Shown here piece by piece: positions 1 to 8,745 of a DNA stretch of 64,000 bases. The notes under the pieces are model-generated. The model saw only the letters and a list, made by a program, of their open reading frames with translations. It did no database searches and was not told the DNA's origin. Source of the DNA: Cerasicoccus frondis (GTDB lineage: Bacteria > Verrucomicrobiota > Verrucomicrobiia > Opitutales > Cerasicoccaceae); assembly GCA_031296915.1 (NCBI GenBank), contig JAVDPC010000008.1, forward strand, positions 62,001 to 126,000. The letters are read 5' to 3'. Made by a program: the position numbers and the translations under genes. Numbering within the stretch: the stretch's first letter is position 1; each line of letters starts with the position of its first letter.

Positions 1-177
1 GTGCGCCGCCCGCTTAATGCGCGCGATCCTTTTTACGCTTTTTGGGCTGATGGCGATACGCTAATGCACAGTCCTTCGCACCTATTTTTTTGTGATTATT
101 CCGGCAAGCTGGTTTACCAACTGCCTTACTCATTTGAAGGGCAGTTTGCTCGCCCTGAACGCGTCTTTACCGCGTAA
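1..177 (+). CDS. C-terminal fragment of a BNR-4-like (sialidase-fold) protein, cut by the window edge
   Basis: Frame 1 is open from the first base to a TAA at 175-177, giving 58 residues with no start in view. The segment FWADGD...SPSHLFFCDYSGKLVYQLPY resembles the last blade of BNR-4 repeat proteins, which usually carry a 'WADG...S.S.LYF.D..G.VYRLP' pattern near their end. Those proteins are beta-propellers, often secreted, and are found in polysaccharide loci as lyases or glycan-binding proteins; a catalytic role here is not shown. The downstream genes run on the other strand, so this gene converges on the FAD oxidoreductase pair. The fold is fairly confident; the function is not. Confidence 0.5.
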   Translation: MRRPLNARDPFYAFWADGDTLMHSPSHLFFCDYSGKLVYQLPYSFEGQFARPERVFTA

Positions 178-421
178 AAAGCACCTGATTAAGGCAAAGG
201 CGGTTTGCTCAAATTGAAAGGCCAAGTCTATTTCGAAGGCGCATCAATATGCTTGGTGAAGACCGCTTCGGATGGTCGTTTCATGTCCTGGGCCAGTCAG
301 GATTGATACAGTTTCTGCCCAGTGTCTGCTATTTAAGATCGATAATATGCTTTGGCAGGTGACTAACGTTCTTACTGGTGGGCGACTTATTTGCAGGCTC
401 AGTAAATTGTGGCTTGAACGC

Positions 422-1774
422 TTATGGCAGGAGTGATCCGTTCTCCTTGAGCTTCCGGCGCAGTTGAGCAACATCGATGGCTGGCGCCGTGCGCCCTGAG
501 GTTAACGCGAGCCACGCAGCCGTTCCCGCAGCTTCACCCGTTTGATTCATGTTCACCATGACCCTGATCCCGCCAAAAGCTTCGCGGTCAGCATCGAGTA
601 GGCGTCCGCATACCAGCAGGTTTGTTGCGCCTTGAGGGAGCAAACTACGGTAGGAAACGTGATAACAGGACGGAGGCGTACTTGCTTTTTTCCAATAGCG
701 TTCGAGATGCTTGCCATCCTTGCCAATGAGAATTTCTCGTCCGTCGAGGAAGCGCAACAAGGTGCCTTCTGCAGAGTGAACATCGATGGGATATGTGCCG
801 CACGCTACACTGTCTTCCGGCTGAGCCCCTGAGAGCAGTTCATTGGCAGTGATTCGATGGAGACAGTTTGCATGCCACGTTTCGCGAACGCCCATTGAGA
901 CGGCAGACGACACTGGTGAGATAACGCTGCCAAAGCGTTCGCGAATCATGTCATGGAGTGCCCGGTGGCAGCGTCTACTTTCGAGAAATGCCGCTGTCAG
1001 CTGATCGGCATCTGAGGCGTCGATATTGTTGAGGCGTGGCCCATAAATGTTACGCAAGTCACCGCTTCCGCCGTACTCATTGATCCACGGGGTGGCGTTG
1101 TCAGTCGGGTATTGATACTGATCGACGAGGTCTGCGATTTGCGGCCAGATGTGTGCCTTGGATTTCTCCATGATTCGATTGAGACCCGCCACCATCATTT
1201 GGTAAGTGAGCGGCTGTAGATGCTGATTTCTCCATGCGCTGAATCCGGCTCGGCGCAAAAGGTCGCCATCTCCTGAAGCATCAATGAAGAAGCGTGCGCG
1301 TATGGCTCTGCGTCCGGTTTTATCTTCGATGATGGCCACATCCAGATCTTCTCCGCTGCGAATTGCGGAGACGCAACTTGCACGGAGAAATGGGCGTATG
1401 TTGCGCTGTTCGAGGATTAACTGATCGAGCTCGAGCACAAGCTCCGCACTGTTGAAAATGAAATGCTCACCTCGGTCTTTCCGCACTCTGTCGCAAACTG
1501 CATTGCGCTCACGCAAGCGGTTGAGGGTGTCGCTCGTTAGACCGCCGATAATTTGCTTCTTTCCGCTGGTGTCATGCAGCGAATGCCAATCGTTGACCTG
1601 CGCTGCAGTGGCCATTCCGCCGAAGAGACTGTTTTGCTCTACGATCGCCACTGACAGTCCCAATTGCGCGGCGCGCACTGCTGCAAAGACACCTGTGCAG
1701 GAACCGCCGATGATGCAGAGGTCGCACTCGTAGGCAACGGGGGTGGGGGGGAGTGTTTCCTGAATCGTATTCAT
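422..1774 (-). CDS. FAD-dependent oxidoreductase (FAD_oxidored family), second of a tandem pair
   Basis: A 450-residue protein of the PF12831-type FAD-dependent oxidoreductases. The dinucleotide-binding motif is near residues 20-45 (CDLCIIGGSCTGVFAAVRAA...VAIVE), followed by a GG-containing segment (FGGMAT), a mid-protein FIDASGDGDL motif that closes the FAD site, and a C-terminal GIRVMVNMNQTGEAAGTAAW segment. There is no signal peptide, so it is probably cytoplasmic. It is clearly paralogous to the gene upstream of it (same motifs at the same positions), and the two overlap by 4 nt (ATGA), so they are likely co-translated. Family members are common in verrucomicrobial and planctomycete glycan loci, but their substrates are largely unknown; oxidation of a sugar or deoxysugar is inference from context. 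Confidence 0.85.
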   Translation of the reverse strand: MNTIQETLPPTPVAYECDLCIIGGSCTGVFAAVRAAQLGLSVAIVEQNSLFGGMATAAQVNDWHSLHDTSGKKQIIGGLTSDTLNRLRERNAVCDRVRKDRGEHFIFNSAELVLELDQLILEQRNIRPFLRASCVSAIRSGEDLDVAIIEDKTGRRAIRARFFIDASGDGDLLRRAGFSAWRNQHLQPLTYQMMVAGLNRIMEKSKAHIWPQIADLVDQYQYPTDNATPWINEYGGSGDLRNIYGPRLNNIDASDADQLTAAFLESRRCHRALHDMIRERFGSVISPVSSAVSMGVRETWHANCLHRITANELLSGAQPEDSVACGTYPIDVHSAEGTLLRFLDGREILIGKDGKHLERYWKKASTPPSCYHVSYRSLLPQGATNLLVCGRLLDADREAFGGIRVMVNMNQTGEAAGTAAWLALTSGRTAPAIDVAQLRRKLKENGSLLP

Positions 1775-3120
1775 AGCATGATTGAACCGTTTTCCTGCAG
1801 CACCCCGCGTAGAACAGACGTGTCGATCTGATCTGCCTGTTGTTCATTTTTCAAGGCCAGCCAAGCGGCGGTTCCCGCAGCTTCACCGGTCTGGTTCAGA
1901 TTGACCATCACGCGTATTGCGGCATGGGCCTGCTCGTCGGCATCGATGAAGCGACCTGCTGCCAGCACGTTGCCAAAAGGGCCTCGTGGGATCAGGCACC
2001 GGTAGGGTATTTGATAATAGGTAGGGTCTTCGGATTGTTCGGGTCGCCAGCGACTGTTAACATGGGCGTGTCCCGGGCGGGCATACACTTCTTTGCCGTC
2101 GAGGTAGCGGAAGGTCAGGCCGGGCTTATTGTCGTGGTGAACGTCGACCCGGTAAGAGCCATTCGCGATGGCGTCGTCAAATGACCGTCCGTATAGCACA
2201 TCCTCCCCCGTCAATTGATAGTGACTGCGCACGTGCCGAGTTTGACGAATGCCAATGCGTGCTGGTAGGTCGAGTAGTTTAACTGGTGTGTCAGGTGCGT
2301 ATTTGCGCAATAAGTCCTGTATCGCACGGACTTGGCGGCGTCCTTCGATTTCGGCTTTGGTGAAGCCCAGAGCATTGGAACAGTCGTCGTAAACGCGCGT
2401 TCCAGCGAGCATGTGGATTTCCGAATCAGGTAGTTGACTAGTCCAAATGAACCCCTCGGGAATGTTGAACTCTACGCCGTGTTCTTGAATCAGCTTTTGA
2501 AAATGAACTTTCTGCATTAGTTCGCCCCAGCCTTCAAAGAGTGCACAGGTGGTCGATGGCTGTGTGTGAGCACTGCGGTAGGTATCCAGGCCAAGGCGCT
2601 CACACAGGTCGCCGTCGCCAGTCGCGTCGATGAAGAAGCGAGCTTTTAGCGCACTGCGACCAGACTTGTTTTCCACGATGATCGCGGTCAGTTGATTATC
2701 GACTATATGTGGCGCCACGAAGCTCGTGTGAAGCCAAGGCTCGATCTGGTTCTCGCTCATCAATTCGTCGAGCTCGATTTGCATTTCGGCCGAGTTGAAG
2801 ATCCAGCCAGAGTTGGGATTGTTTGGCTTTACGGTGACGGCGTCACGCTTTTTCAGACGCTCGATGACTTCGACCGTAAGGCCGGCAAAAATTTGTTTTT
2901 CGAAGACGGTGTCCATCGCGCTGTGCCAGATGTTGACACGCGAAATGGTGGCGACGCCGCCGAAGCTGCCCATACGTTCCACTACGGCCACAGATAGGCC
3001 CAATCGCGCCGCACGGATTGCAGCAAAAAGCCCGGTGCAGGAGCCGCCCAGAACGCATAAGTCGTATTCGCCGGAGACTGGTGTCTCTCGTGCCGGTTCG
3101 TGTATCATGAGGGGGTTCAT
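1771..3120 (-). CDS. FAD-dependent oxidoreductase (FAD_oxidored family), first of a tandem pair
   Basis: A 449-residue paralogue of the following gene. It has the Rossmann motif YDLCVLGGSCTGLFAAIRAA near residue 20, FGGVAT near residue 55, FIDATGDGDL near residue 165, and IRVMVNLNQTGEAAGTAAW close to the C-terminus. No secretion signal is seen. The start chosen is the first ATG, 109 bp from the divergent AraC-type gene. That intergenic region must hold both promoters and contains a short near-palindrome around 3163-3173 (TGCATGATGCA). The pair may form a heteromeric enzyme or two enzymes of related specificity. The reaction cannot be assigned from sequence. Confidence 0.85.
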   Translation of the reverse strand: MNPLMIHEPARETPVSGEYDLCVLGGSCTGLFAAIRAARLGLSVAVVERMGSFGGVATISRVNIWHSAMDTVFEKQIFAGLTVEVIERLKKRDAVTVKPNNPNSGWIFNSAEMQIELDELMSENQIEPWLHTSFVAPHIVDNQLTAIIVENKSGRSALKARFFIDATGDGDLCERLGLDTYRSAHTQPSTTCALFEGWGELMQKVHFQKLIQEHGVEFNIPEGFIWTSQLPDSEIHMLAGTRVYDDCSNALGFTKAEIEGRRQVRAIQDLLRKYAPDTPVKLLDLPARIGIRQTRHVRSHYQLTGEDVLYGRSFDDAIANGSYRVDVHHDNKPGLTFRYLDGKEVYARPGHAHVNSRWRPEQSEDPTYYQIPYRCLIPRGPFGNVLAAGRFIDADEQAHAAIRVMVNLNQTGEAAGTAAWLALKNEQQADQIDTSVLRGVLQENGSIML

Positions 3121-3229
3121 GACTATTTATTGTTCACCTTAGCTGATAGACGCCGAGGTTTTCTGCATGATGCAAAGAGATAATAGAATGGACAAAAGCA
3201 ACAAAATAAGGAATTTTTAAAGTTGATTT

Positions 3230-4090
3230 ATGAATGTAGGAAAAATGCGTATGTTGGAGGATTTACTTGAAAGAAGTCTTCGATCAGCGCTTCCGATTAC
3301 ACGGGTGAAGCGTCAACGCATGCTTCTAGGAAAAGGTGCGGAGGATGAGGTTATCACGACATGCCGGTTCATTCTCGTCCTTAACGGCAAGTTGAAATAC
3401 ACGATTGAAGGGAATGATTTCTACTTTGGAAGTGGAGCGCATTTTCTAATACCTTCCTGGCACCGACGCTGGTGGTCGGCGGTGGATACTGGCTGTGAAA
3501 TCATTTGGTGCGAGTTCTATGACGATCCCAAGGAAATCCAGCGCGGTGGGTGTTTTTACCGCCAGCTTCCATCCGCAGAGCAATTGCAGACAAAGGGGCG
3601 CTATCTTGAAATGTTGCGATTGTGGGAACGGGTTGAAGAGTCCAAAGTCGCGGAGACGAAACTACTGCAGTTGGAGTTAGAAGGTTGTCTGAAGGGAATG
3701 CTGGCTCGGTTCGTTCCCAAGGTGGAGACCGACCCTACGCATACTATCAATGAGTCACGCCCGCTGCATCCGGAGATCAAACAGTCGTTGCAATGGTTGG
3801 AGAAACATTATGCTACCCCGAACGTGTTGGAGAAATTACAGCACCGTAGTTCGCTGACGCCGAATTATTTTCGATTGCGCTTCAAGGAGGCGCTGTTGTG
3901 CACGCCTGGAGAATATGTAAAGCAGCTACGGCTAAGGCATGCGCGGTATCTACTGCATGAAACTGAATGGCAGCAGAAGCGAATCGCGACGGAAGTTGGA
4001 TACGCTGATCCACTATACTTCTCGCGGGTTTACCGCGATTTCTGGGGGCATAGTCCGAGTGAGGAACGGCTGAAAGGGACCCACCAGTAA
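3230..4090 (+). CDS. AraC-family transcriptional regulator
   Basis: A 286-residue regulator with an N-terminal cupin-like sensing region (about residues 20-100; FYFGSGAHFLIPSWHRRWW resembles the beta-barrel of AraC sensors) and a C-terminal double helix-turn-helix (about residues 180-280). The second HTH carries the family signature RIATEVGYADPLYFSRVYRDFWGHSPSE. It lies divergent to the FAD oxidoreductase pair, the usual arrangement for a local activator, so control of that pair by a sugar ligand is likely. An ATG at 3245 has AGGA four bases upstream and could be the true start instead of 3230. A terminator hairpin follows at 4114-4143. Confidence 0.9.
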   Translation: MNVGKMRMLEDLLERSLRSALPITRVKRQRMLLGKGAEDEVITTCRFILVLNGKLKYTIEGNDFYFGSGAHFLIPSWHRRWWSAVDTGCEIIWCEFYDDPKEIQRGGCFYRQLPSAEQLQTKGRYLEMLRLWERVEESKVAETKLLQLELEGCLKGMLARFVPKVETDPTHTINESRPLHPEIKQSLQWLEKHYATPNVLEKLQHRSSLTPNYFRLRFKEALLCTPGEYVKQLRLRHARYLLHETEWQQKRIATEVGYADPLYFSRVYRDFWGHSPSEERLKGTHQ

Positions 4091-4113
4091 GTTTGACTCT
4101 GGATACTTGCGTG

Positions 4114-4143
4114 AGCTTCATCTTCATGAAGCTGATTTTCTTT
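4114..4143 (+). terminator. Rho-independent terminator after the AraC gene
   Basis: A perfect 8-bp stem (AGCTTCAT / ATGAAGCT) with a CTTC tetraloop is followed by GATTTTCTTT, starting 24 nt after the stop codon. It separates the regulator transcript from the PEP-CTERM gene downstream. Confidence 0.7.
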
Positions 4144-4292
4144 AGCGTCCCGGTGTCAGGTTGACGAGTTGTTAGACCTAACTGGGGGAACAGCGTTGAA
4201 TGCATCCGGTGAGGGAGAAGGAGATTTTTGTTATCTACTCTCCTGTTTTGAACAGCCGATGATGACCTTAGATTTCGGAGCAGAATTGCGCA

Positions 4293-4310
4293 ATGTCAAC
4301 AGTTTGAGCA
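4293..4310. promoter_or_regulatory. Putative LacI-type operator O1 upstream of the PEP-CTERM gene
   Basis: ATGTCAA-CAGT-TTGAGCA, a match to the palindrome TGCTCAA-N4-TTGAGCA. The 21 bases 4290-4310 are identical to 7573-7593 in the LacI promoter. A partial copy of the right half (CAGTTTGCTCA) follows at about 4316-4326. It lies 91 bp before the proposed start at 4402, in the 311-bp gap after the AraC gene, which otherwise holds only the terminator and the C-rich leader. Confidence 0.65.
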
Positions 4311-4401
4311 ACTGCCAGTTTGCTCATTCTTGTTGTGGAGGTTTTGATTCGGGCATAGTTTGAATTCTTCAACCCTCACAACCCCTAACTCTTATAAGAT
4401 T

Positions 4402-5694
4402 ATGAACGACTACTCGCCCCACGCGTTGAACCGCCGCGCCGTTTTGGCAACCAGCGCCTTGCTTATCGTAGCTAACCTCAGCTTCGCTGATGACCTCACT
4501 TGGGATCTCCCCGGAGATGGAAACTGGAACACGACTGATCTAAATTGGGACAATGGAGGTTCCAGCGTGGCTTGGTCGGATGGAAACGCGGCCATTTTTA
4601 ATGGTTTTTCTGCATCTACGGATGTTACTCTGCAAAACGACATCGTCGCCAGCAGCCTAACACGTAACAGCACAGACGGTGATCAAATTTTGCGCCTTTA
4701 CGACTTTTCTATCGATGTATCTACAATTTCAATTTCTGGAACTGGTGACATCGATTTGTTCTCTTCGTTAACCGGCGACCATGATTTTACGCTGACTTCC
4801 GACAACAACGGGGGGCGGCTGAACATCAAAACGGCTGCGTCCTACACCGGAGACACCTTCCTTGAGAACAATGCTTATTTCTTGTCCGATGGGGTAAGCA
4901 ATGCGCTACCAGTGACTACGACGTTGAACATGACGACGAACACCACGTTCCGCATGCTCAATGTGGATCAGGAGCTTGCTGGTCTGGAAGGCCGTGGCAC
5001 TATTCGTAGCTCGAATGCGACGCTGACTATCAACACCAAGACAGGCGCCGTAAATAATTTTAACGCGACAATACAGGATAACCTAAATATCGTTGTTACA
5101 GGTAGTGGCTCGCAGCGTCTTTTTAGCACGTTGAATTATTCCGGATCGACGACGGTTTCCGGGGGCACGCTCATCATTGGCAACAACTTGAACAACTCCT
5201 CCTCAGTTATCGTGAATGGTGGAGATTTGCAAAATGACGCCGGTGAAAGCATTTCACTTGGTGTTGGCAGCCTTTCAATGAGCGCTGGTTCGATCACTCC
5301 TGGAGGGATCGGGGCCGCTGGGACTTTAAACGTTGCAGCTAATCAAAACTTTACGGTTACTGGTGGCACGCTGAACTTCGATGTGGGCACGGATATGGAC
5401 CAAATTCTTGGTTCTGGTTCCGGCATCTACAGCATTGAAAACGCCACCATCGCACTCAGTCTTGGCGATGGCTTTGACTACGAGAACAGCTATGAGCTGG
5501 TTAGCGGATTCGCGAGTGGCACGCTTGGAGATGTCACTGTGACAGGCTACGATACGGCGAACTACATTGCCAACCTAGATAGCTCTTCTGGCGCTTTGAG
5601 CCTGAGCTTCGCTGCGATTCCAGAACCGTCTGAGATTGCCTTAGTATTCGGTGGTTTGATGGGGCTACTTGCCTTCATCAAGCGTCGCCGCTAG
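4402..5694 (+). CDS. PEP-CTERM exoprotein with autotransporter-type beta-strand repeats
   Basis: A secreted 430-residue protein. The ATG at 4402 is preferred over a TTG at 4360 because it puts a normal signal peptide (RRAVLATSALLIVANLSFA) at the N-terminus. The mature part begins with DLTWDLPGDGNWNTTDLNWDN and then shows repeated beta-helix segments such as STTVSGGTLIIGNNLNNSS and SVIVNGGDL, the passenger-associated repeat pattern. The C-terminus is a classic PEP-CTERM sorting tag: IPEPSEIALVFGGLMGLLAF followed by KRRR, so export and exosortase-dependent anchoring are expected. The leader is C/A-rich with no Shine-Dalgarno, as in the other PEP-CTERM gene at 56.5 kb. A LacI-type operator lies 91 bp upstream. 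The binding target is unknown; a surface glycan role is likely from context. Confidence 0.85.
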   Translation: MNDYSPHALNRRAVLATSALLIVANLSFADDLTWDLPGDGNWNTTDLNWDNGGSSVAWSDGNAAIFNGFSASTDVTLQNDIVASSLTRNSTDGDQILRLYDFSIDVSTISISGTGDIDLFSSLTGDHDFTLTSDNNGGRLNIKTAASYTGDTFLENNAYFLSDGVSNALPVTTTLNMTTNTTFRMLNVDQELAGLEGRGTIRSSNATLTINTKTGAVNNFNATIQDNLNIVVTGSGSQRLFSTLNYSGSTTVSGGTLIIGNNLNNSSSVIVNGGDLQNDAGESISLGVGSLSMSAGSITPGGIGAAGTLNVAANQNFTVTGGTLNFDVGTDMDQILGSGSGIYSIENATIALSLGDGFDYENSYELVSGFASGTLGDVTVTGYDTANYIANLDSSSGALSLSFAAIPEPSEIALVFGGLMGLLAFIKRRR

Positions 5695-5756
5695 GACAAT
5701 TTTTCCTCCACAGAATTATCGTACGTAAGTGCTGTCATCTGTTTGAATATTACAAT

Positions 5757-6410
5757 ATGTTTTCGATTATGAAAATCTTTAGCGCATTCAATGCTGTCGT
5801 GGCGATGGTCTTACTGTGGGGCATGACCTGCCGGGCTGAGAATTTACTCTACAACGGAGACTTCGAGGACGGCGAGGTGAGTTGGTCTCTCTTTGCCCCG
5901 GGGGACGCTTCCGTTAGTGGATGTGATTGGTCGATTACGTTGGAGGAGTCCCACAATGGTACGTCTTCGGCAGCTTTGATCTCTCCCGAACCTGTGCGCT
6001 ATGGCATCGTGAACTACGTGAAGGATCATGTATTCATGCCGGGGCAGCGCTACCGTGTGACCGCTTGGGTTAAGGCGGGTGAAGATTTTCAGCCGAATTA
6101 CGACAAGCCAGGCTTTTTGCTCCGTGTCACGATGTTCTCTACCGTGGATGGTTGGGACAACGCCACGAATGGCATCCTCTACCTGGGTGTCAATGACCGG
6201 CTGATGCGAGGGAAGGACATCAGTGTTTTCGATGGCCAAGTCATGCCTACTGAATGGACAAAATTGGAGGCTGTGTTCGAGGCATCTCCAGAGACGGCCA
6301 AGATGAATGTATCTCTTTTCGTTTGGGATGCAAGCGGTAGCTTTTATGTGGATGATGTGTCCCTGGAGCTAGTGGATGAATCAACTCCGCTCTCCGTGAG
6401 TATCGAATAA
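5757..6410 (+). CDS. Secreted CBM4/9-like carbohydrate-binding protein
   Basis: A 217-residue protein with a signal peptide (MFSIMKIFSAFNAVVAMVLLWGMTCRA) and a single jelly-roll domain. The pattern NLLYNGDFEDGEVSW at the mature N-terminus, the central GQRYRVTAWVKAG, and the terminal SFYVDDVSLELVDE are the hallmarks of CBM4/9-type (PF02018) modules. No catalytic domain is attached. It follows the PEP-CTERM gene after 62 bp with no terminator between, so they are probably co-transcribed, and a bidirectional terminator follows it. Its likely role is glycan binding at the cell surface or in the periplasm; the ligand is unknown. A second in-frame ATG at 5769 is an equally good start. Confidence 0.7.
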   Translation: MFSIMKIFSAFNAVVAMVLLWGMTCRAENLLYNGDFEDGEVSWSLFAPGDASVSGCDWSITLEESHNGTSSAALISPEPVRYGIVNYVKDHVFMPGQRYRVTAWVKAGEDFQPNYDKPGFLLRVTMFSTVDGWDNATNGILYLGVNDRLMRGKDISVFDGQVMPTEWTKLEAVFEASPETAKMNVSLFVWDASGSFYVDDVSLELVDESTPLSVSIE

Positions 6411-6464
6411 ATTTAGGGTTGAATTATATCAGATGGGGATTGGGGGATCTCCACTGATTTCAAT

Positions 6465-6497
6465 AAAGGTCGGCAGTTAATTTTGCCGGCCTTTTTT
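6465..6497. terminator. Bidirectional terminator between convergent genes
   Basis: GGTCGGCA and TGCCGGCC form an 8-bp stem (one G-T pair) with A-rich flank on the left and six T on the right. It sits between the CBM-like gene (+) and the LacI gene (-) and can serve both. Confidence 0.75.
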
Positions 6498-6506
6498 GCG
6501 CCCTGT

Positions 6507-7547
6507 TTACCGCTGCTTTTGTTGTTGGACTGTTTGCCCCGGGCGCCAAGCGCCCTCCACGAGCATGCGAATAGGGGTTGCCGGAATGCCACGCTCACCG
6601 CGTTGCAACATGCCGACTAAAAAATCGATGGCGGTTTGCCCAATGAGTTGGCCTTTCTGATCAATGCCAGCGCGAAGATCGTTTTCACCACTTTGGCTGA
6701 GCCAGGCGCAGCCAATGTCTTGGGGGACGCGTAGGCCCATTTTGGCGAGCATCTCGGTGGTTGGCTCATCGGTGTCGCTGATGATGACGTCCGGTTTGTA
6801 TTGATTAAACCAAGCTACGAGCGCTTCGCGGTCGCTCTGTTCATCGGGGACAATGCAGGCGGGTATGTGCTTGCGCTCGGGATGGCGTTGCTGAAAGCGC
6901 CAGTAGCTGGATGTGTAGGCGTTGTCGGTTTTGCTGTCGACGTATTCATGCAGAAAAACGCCAATGCGCTGGTAGCCGAGCTTGGCCAATTCTTCGAGGG
7001 CCAGACTCATGCTGTGAAACTGGTGATTCGTCGCTAAATGGAAGAGGTGCGGCGTGATGCTGTAGCCAAAAGTGACGGTAGAAAATTGCTCATAGTCGAG
7101 CTCGAGCGGTTTGCCGGGATTTTCGATCGGCGGCAGTAAAAGGCCTACAATGCCTCGACTCACTAGAATTTGAGAGAGTCGCTTAGAGCTCAAATCGCTA
7201 TCGCGTAGCTTAAATTCTTCGAGAGAGTAGCCCAACTGCCGCGCACGTTCGCTGGCTCCAGTGTAGTAATCGTTAAATGTGGGCTGATCACGCAGCTCAT
7301 GTTGATTAACCCAAGTGTCAATCCAGGCAATGGTCGATTTGTAGTGAACGGGTAATTTTGTTTTACGGTATGCGTTGAGCGCCGACAATGCCGGATCGGG
7401 TACGTAGCCCATTTCTTGCGCCAAAGTCTTAATCTTTTCGCGAACTGCAACGGAAACCCGAGGATGGTCGCGAAGTGCGAGACTGACGGTGCTATAGTGG
7501 ACATCAGCGGCCTCTGCGATATCGCGCAACGTTACCCGGGAATTCAT
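6507..7547 (-). CDS. LacI-family transcriptional regulator (regulator 1)
   Basis: A 346-residue repressor/activator. The N-terminal HTH spans about residues 5-27 (VTLRDIAEAADVHYSTVSLALRDH), followed by a linker and a periplasmic-binding-protein-like sensor from about residue 60 (STIAWIDTW...) to the end. The hinge reads GYVPDPALSALNAYR instead of the usual GY-PN-xAR-L form; the second LacI protein in this window has the same change. Its promoter region, shared with the divergent dehydrogenase operon, contains operator O2, so autoregulation is likely. The same palindrome recurs at five other intergenic sites, making this protein the best candidate for the regulon's controller. The effector is unknown, presumably a sugar or a sugar acid. 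Confidence 0.9.
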   Translation of the reverse strand: MNSRVTLRDIAEAADVHYSTVSLALRDHPRVSVAVREKIKTLAQEMGYVPDPALSALNAYRKTKLPVHYKSTIAWIDTWVNQHELRDQPTFNDYYTGASERARQLGYSLEEFKLRDSDLSSKRLSQILVSRGIVGLLLPPIENPGKPLELDYEQFSTVTFGYSITPHLFHLATNHQFHSMSLALEELAKLGYQRIGVFLHEYVDSKTDNAYTSSYWRFQQRHPERKHIPACIVPDEQSDREALVAWFNQYKPDVIISDTDEPTTEMLAKMGLRVPQDIGCAWLSQSGENDLRAGIDQKGQLIGQTAIDFLVGMLQRGERGIPATPIRMLVEGAWRPGQTVQQQKQR

Positions 7548-7575
7548 GGTTCAATACCAGTGTTTGAGCTGTGCA

Positions 7576-7593
7576 ATGTCAACAGTTTGAGCA
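7576..7593. promoter_or_regulatory. Putative LacI-type operator O2 in the lacI / dehydrogenase divergent promoter
   Basis: ATGTCAA-CAGT-TTGAGCA, part of a 21-base identity with O1. It is 28 bp from the LacI start and 45 bp from the dehydrogenase start, so it can control both directions. A related half-site (TGTTTGAGC) precedes it at 7561-7569. Confidence 0.7.
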
Positions 7594-7638
7594 TACATTG
7601 ACTCGTTCCCAAATTCGGTCTCGGTAACAATACTGTAA

Positions 7639-8685
7639 ATGCCCCAGGAATCGGAATTACAGACTACAATACCCAATCAAGGCGATACCAGAAAAGCGCA
7701 CCGTATACTTTGTGCGTTAACCGAGGATGAACTCGCGTTATTCTTTCCTGATGGTTTGCGCATTACAGGCGCTGAGCTTCGTCATTTTTGTCTGGAAGAT
7801 GGTAAGGATTGTTTTCGCCGAAGTCTCTTGGAATTCCAGCCTGAGTTGATCATTAGTTGTTGGAATACACCGACTCTGCTTGAGCAGTGGCGCGAAGAGA
7901 TGCCATTTTTACGCTACGTTTGCCACGCAAGTGGATCGGTCCGTAATTTGTTGCCCAGGTCTTACATCGAGCACGGACTGATCGTCACGAATTGGGGCAC
8001 GCTCGTTGCAGCTAATGTTGCTGAACATGCATTGCTCTTGATTCTCTCTGGTCTGCGCCGTTCCTCGGAATGGCCAAGCGTGATCTCAGGTGAACGTGAA
8101 TGGCAACCTTCGCCGATTGTCACGCGCACGCTTTTCGGCAAACGCGTTGGACTGCATGGGATGGGGAACGTGGCGCAGAATTTAATTCGATTGCTGAAGC
8201 CGTTTGAGGTCAGTGTATTTGCCTACTCGGAAGGGGCTCCATCCGCGCTTTATGACGAGTATGGCGCTCAGCGTTGCGACAGCCTAAAGTCTCTCTTTGC
8301 CCACAGCGACATCCTCGTAGAGTGCGAAGCGCTGAATGAACATACTTTGGGCTCGGTGACTCAAGTGGAGCTGGAACAACTCCCCGATGGCGCGTTGTTT
8401 GTTAACGTTGGGCGTGGCGCGGTTGTCGATGAAAAGGCGCTTGCTGCATTGGCGTCATCAGGTCGAATCGATATCGCGCTGGATGTTTACAGGGAAGATC
8501 CGATTGAGCCTGATTCTCCACTGCACCATGTGGAAGATGCGGTGCTCTCGCCACACATCGCCGGTCCGACTTCTGATCAATTTGCCCGTTGTGGCGAGCA
8601 GGCGCTTCGCAACATTGCCGCCTTCATGAAAGGTGATCCGCTACATGCAGTCGTTACCCTTGATATATACGATCGTGCAACCTAA
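7639..8685 (+). CDS. D-isomer-specific 2-hydroxyacid dehydrogenase
   Basis: A 348-residue NAD(P)-dependent dehydrogenase of the phosphoglycerate/glyoxylate reductase superfamily. Visible motifs are the nucleotide-binding GKRVGLHGMGNVAQNLIRLL (about residue 170), the VNVGRGAVVDEKAL segment (about 255) containing the usual Arg region, and the catalytic His in SPHIAGPTSDQF (about 300). There is no signal peptide, so it is cytoplasmic. It is the first gene of an operon with the heparinase-like lyase and the symporter. That context suggests it reduces or oxidises a keto/hydroxy acid produced from unsaturated uronates, but this is inference; a serine-pathway role is less likely here. Confidence 0.85.
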   Translation: MPQESELQTTIPNQGDTRKAHRILCALTEDELALFFPDGLRITGAELRHFCLEDGKDCFRRSLLEFQPELIISCWNTPTLLEQWREEMPFLRYVCHASGSVRNLLPRSYIEHGLIVTNWGTLVAANVAEHALLLILSGLRRSSEWPSVISGEREWQPSPIVTRTLFGKRVGLHGMGNVAQNLIRLLKPFEVSVFAYSEGAPSALYDEYGAQRCDSLKSLFAHSDILVECEALNEHTLGSVTQVELEQLPDGALFVNVGRGAVVDEKALAALASSGRIDIALDVYREDPIEPDSPLHHVEDAVLSPHIAGPTSDQFARCGEQALRNIAAFMKGDPLHAVVTLDIYDRAT

Positions 8686-8745
8686 GAGGTAATCGACTCA
8701 CCGTATACTCCTTGTGTCATTTTACCGAATGGCCGTTTTTGCTTT

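Noticed and set aside
206..223. TGCTCAA half-site in the 178-421 gap
   Set aside because: Only the left arm matches; there is no TTGA right arm at the proper distance and no gene starts nearby.
4290..7593. 21-base identical repeat as insertion-sequence ends
   Set aside because: The copies are direct, flank ordinary genes, contain no transposase between them, and recur in degenerate form at other promoters; regulatory sites explain them better.
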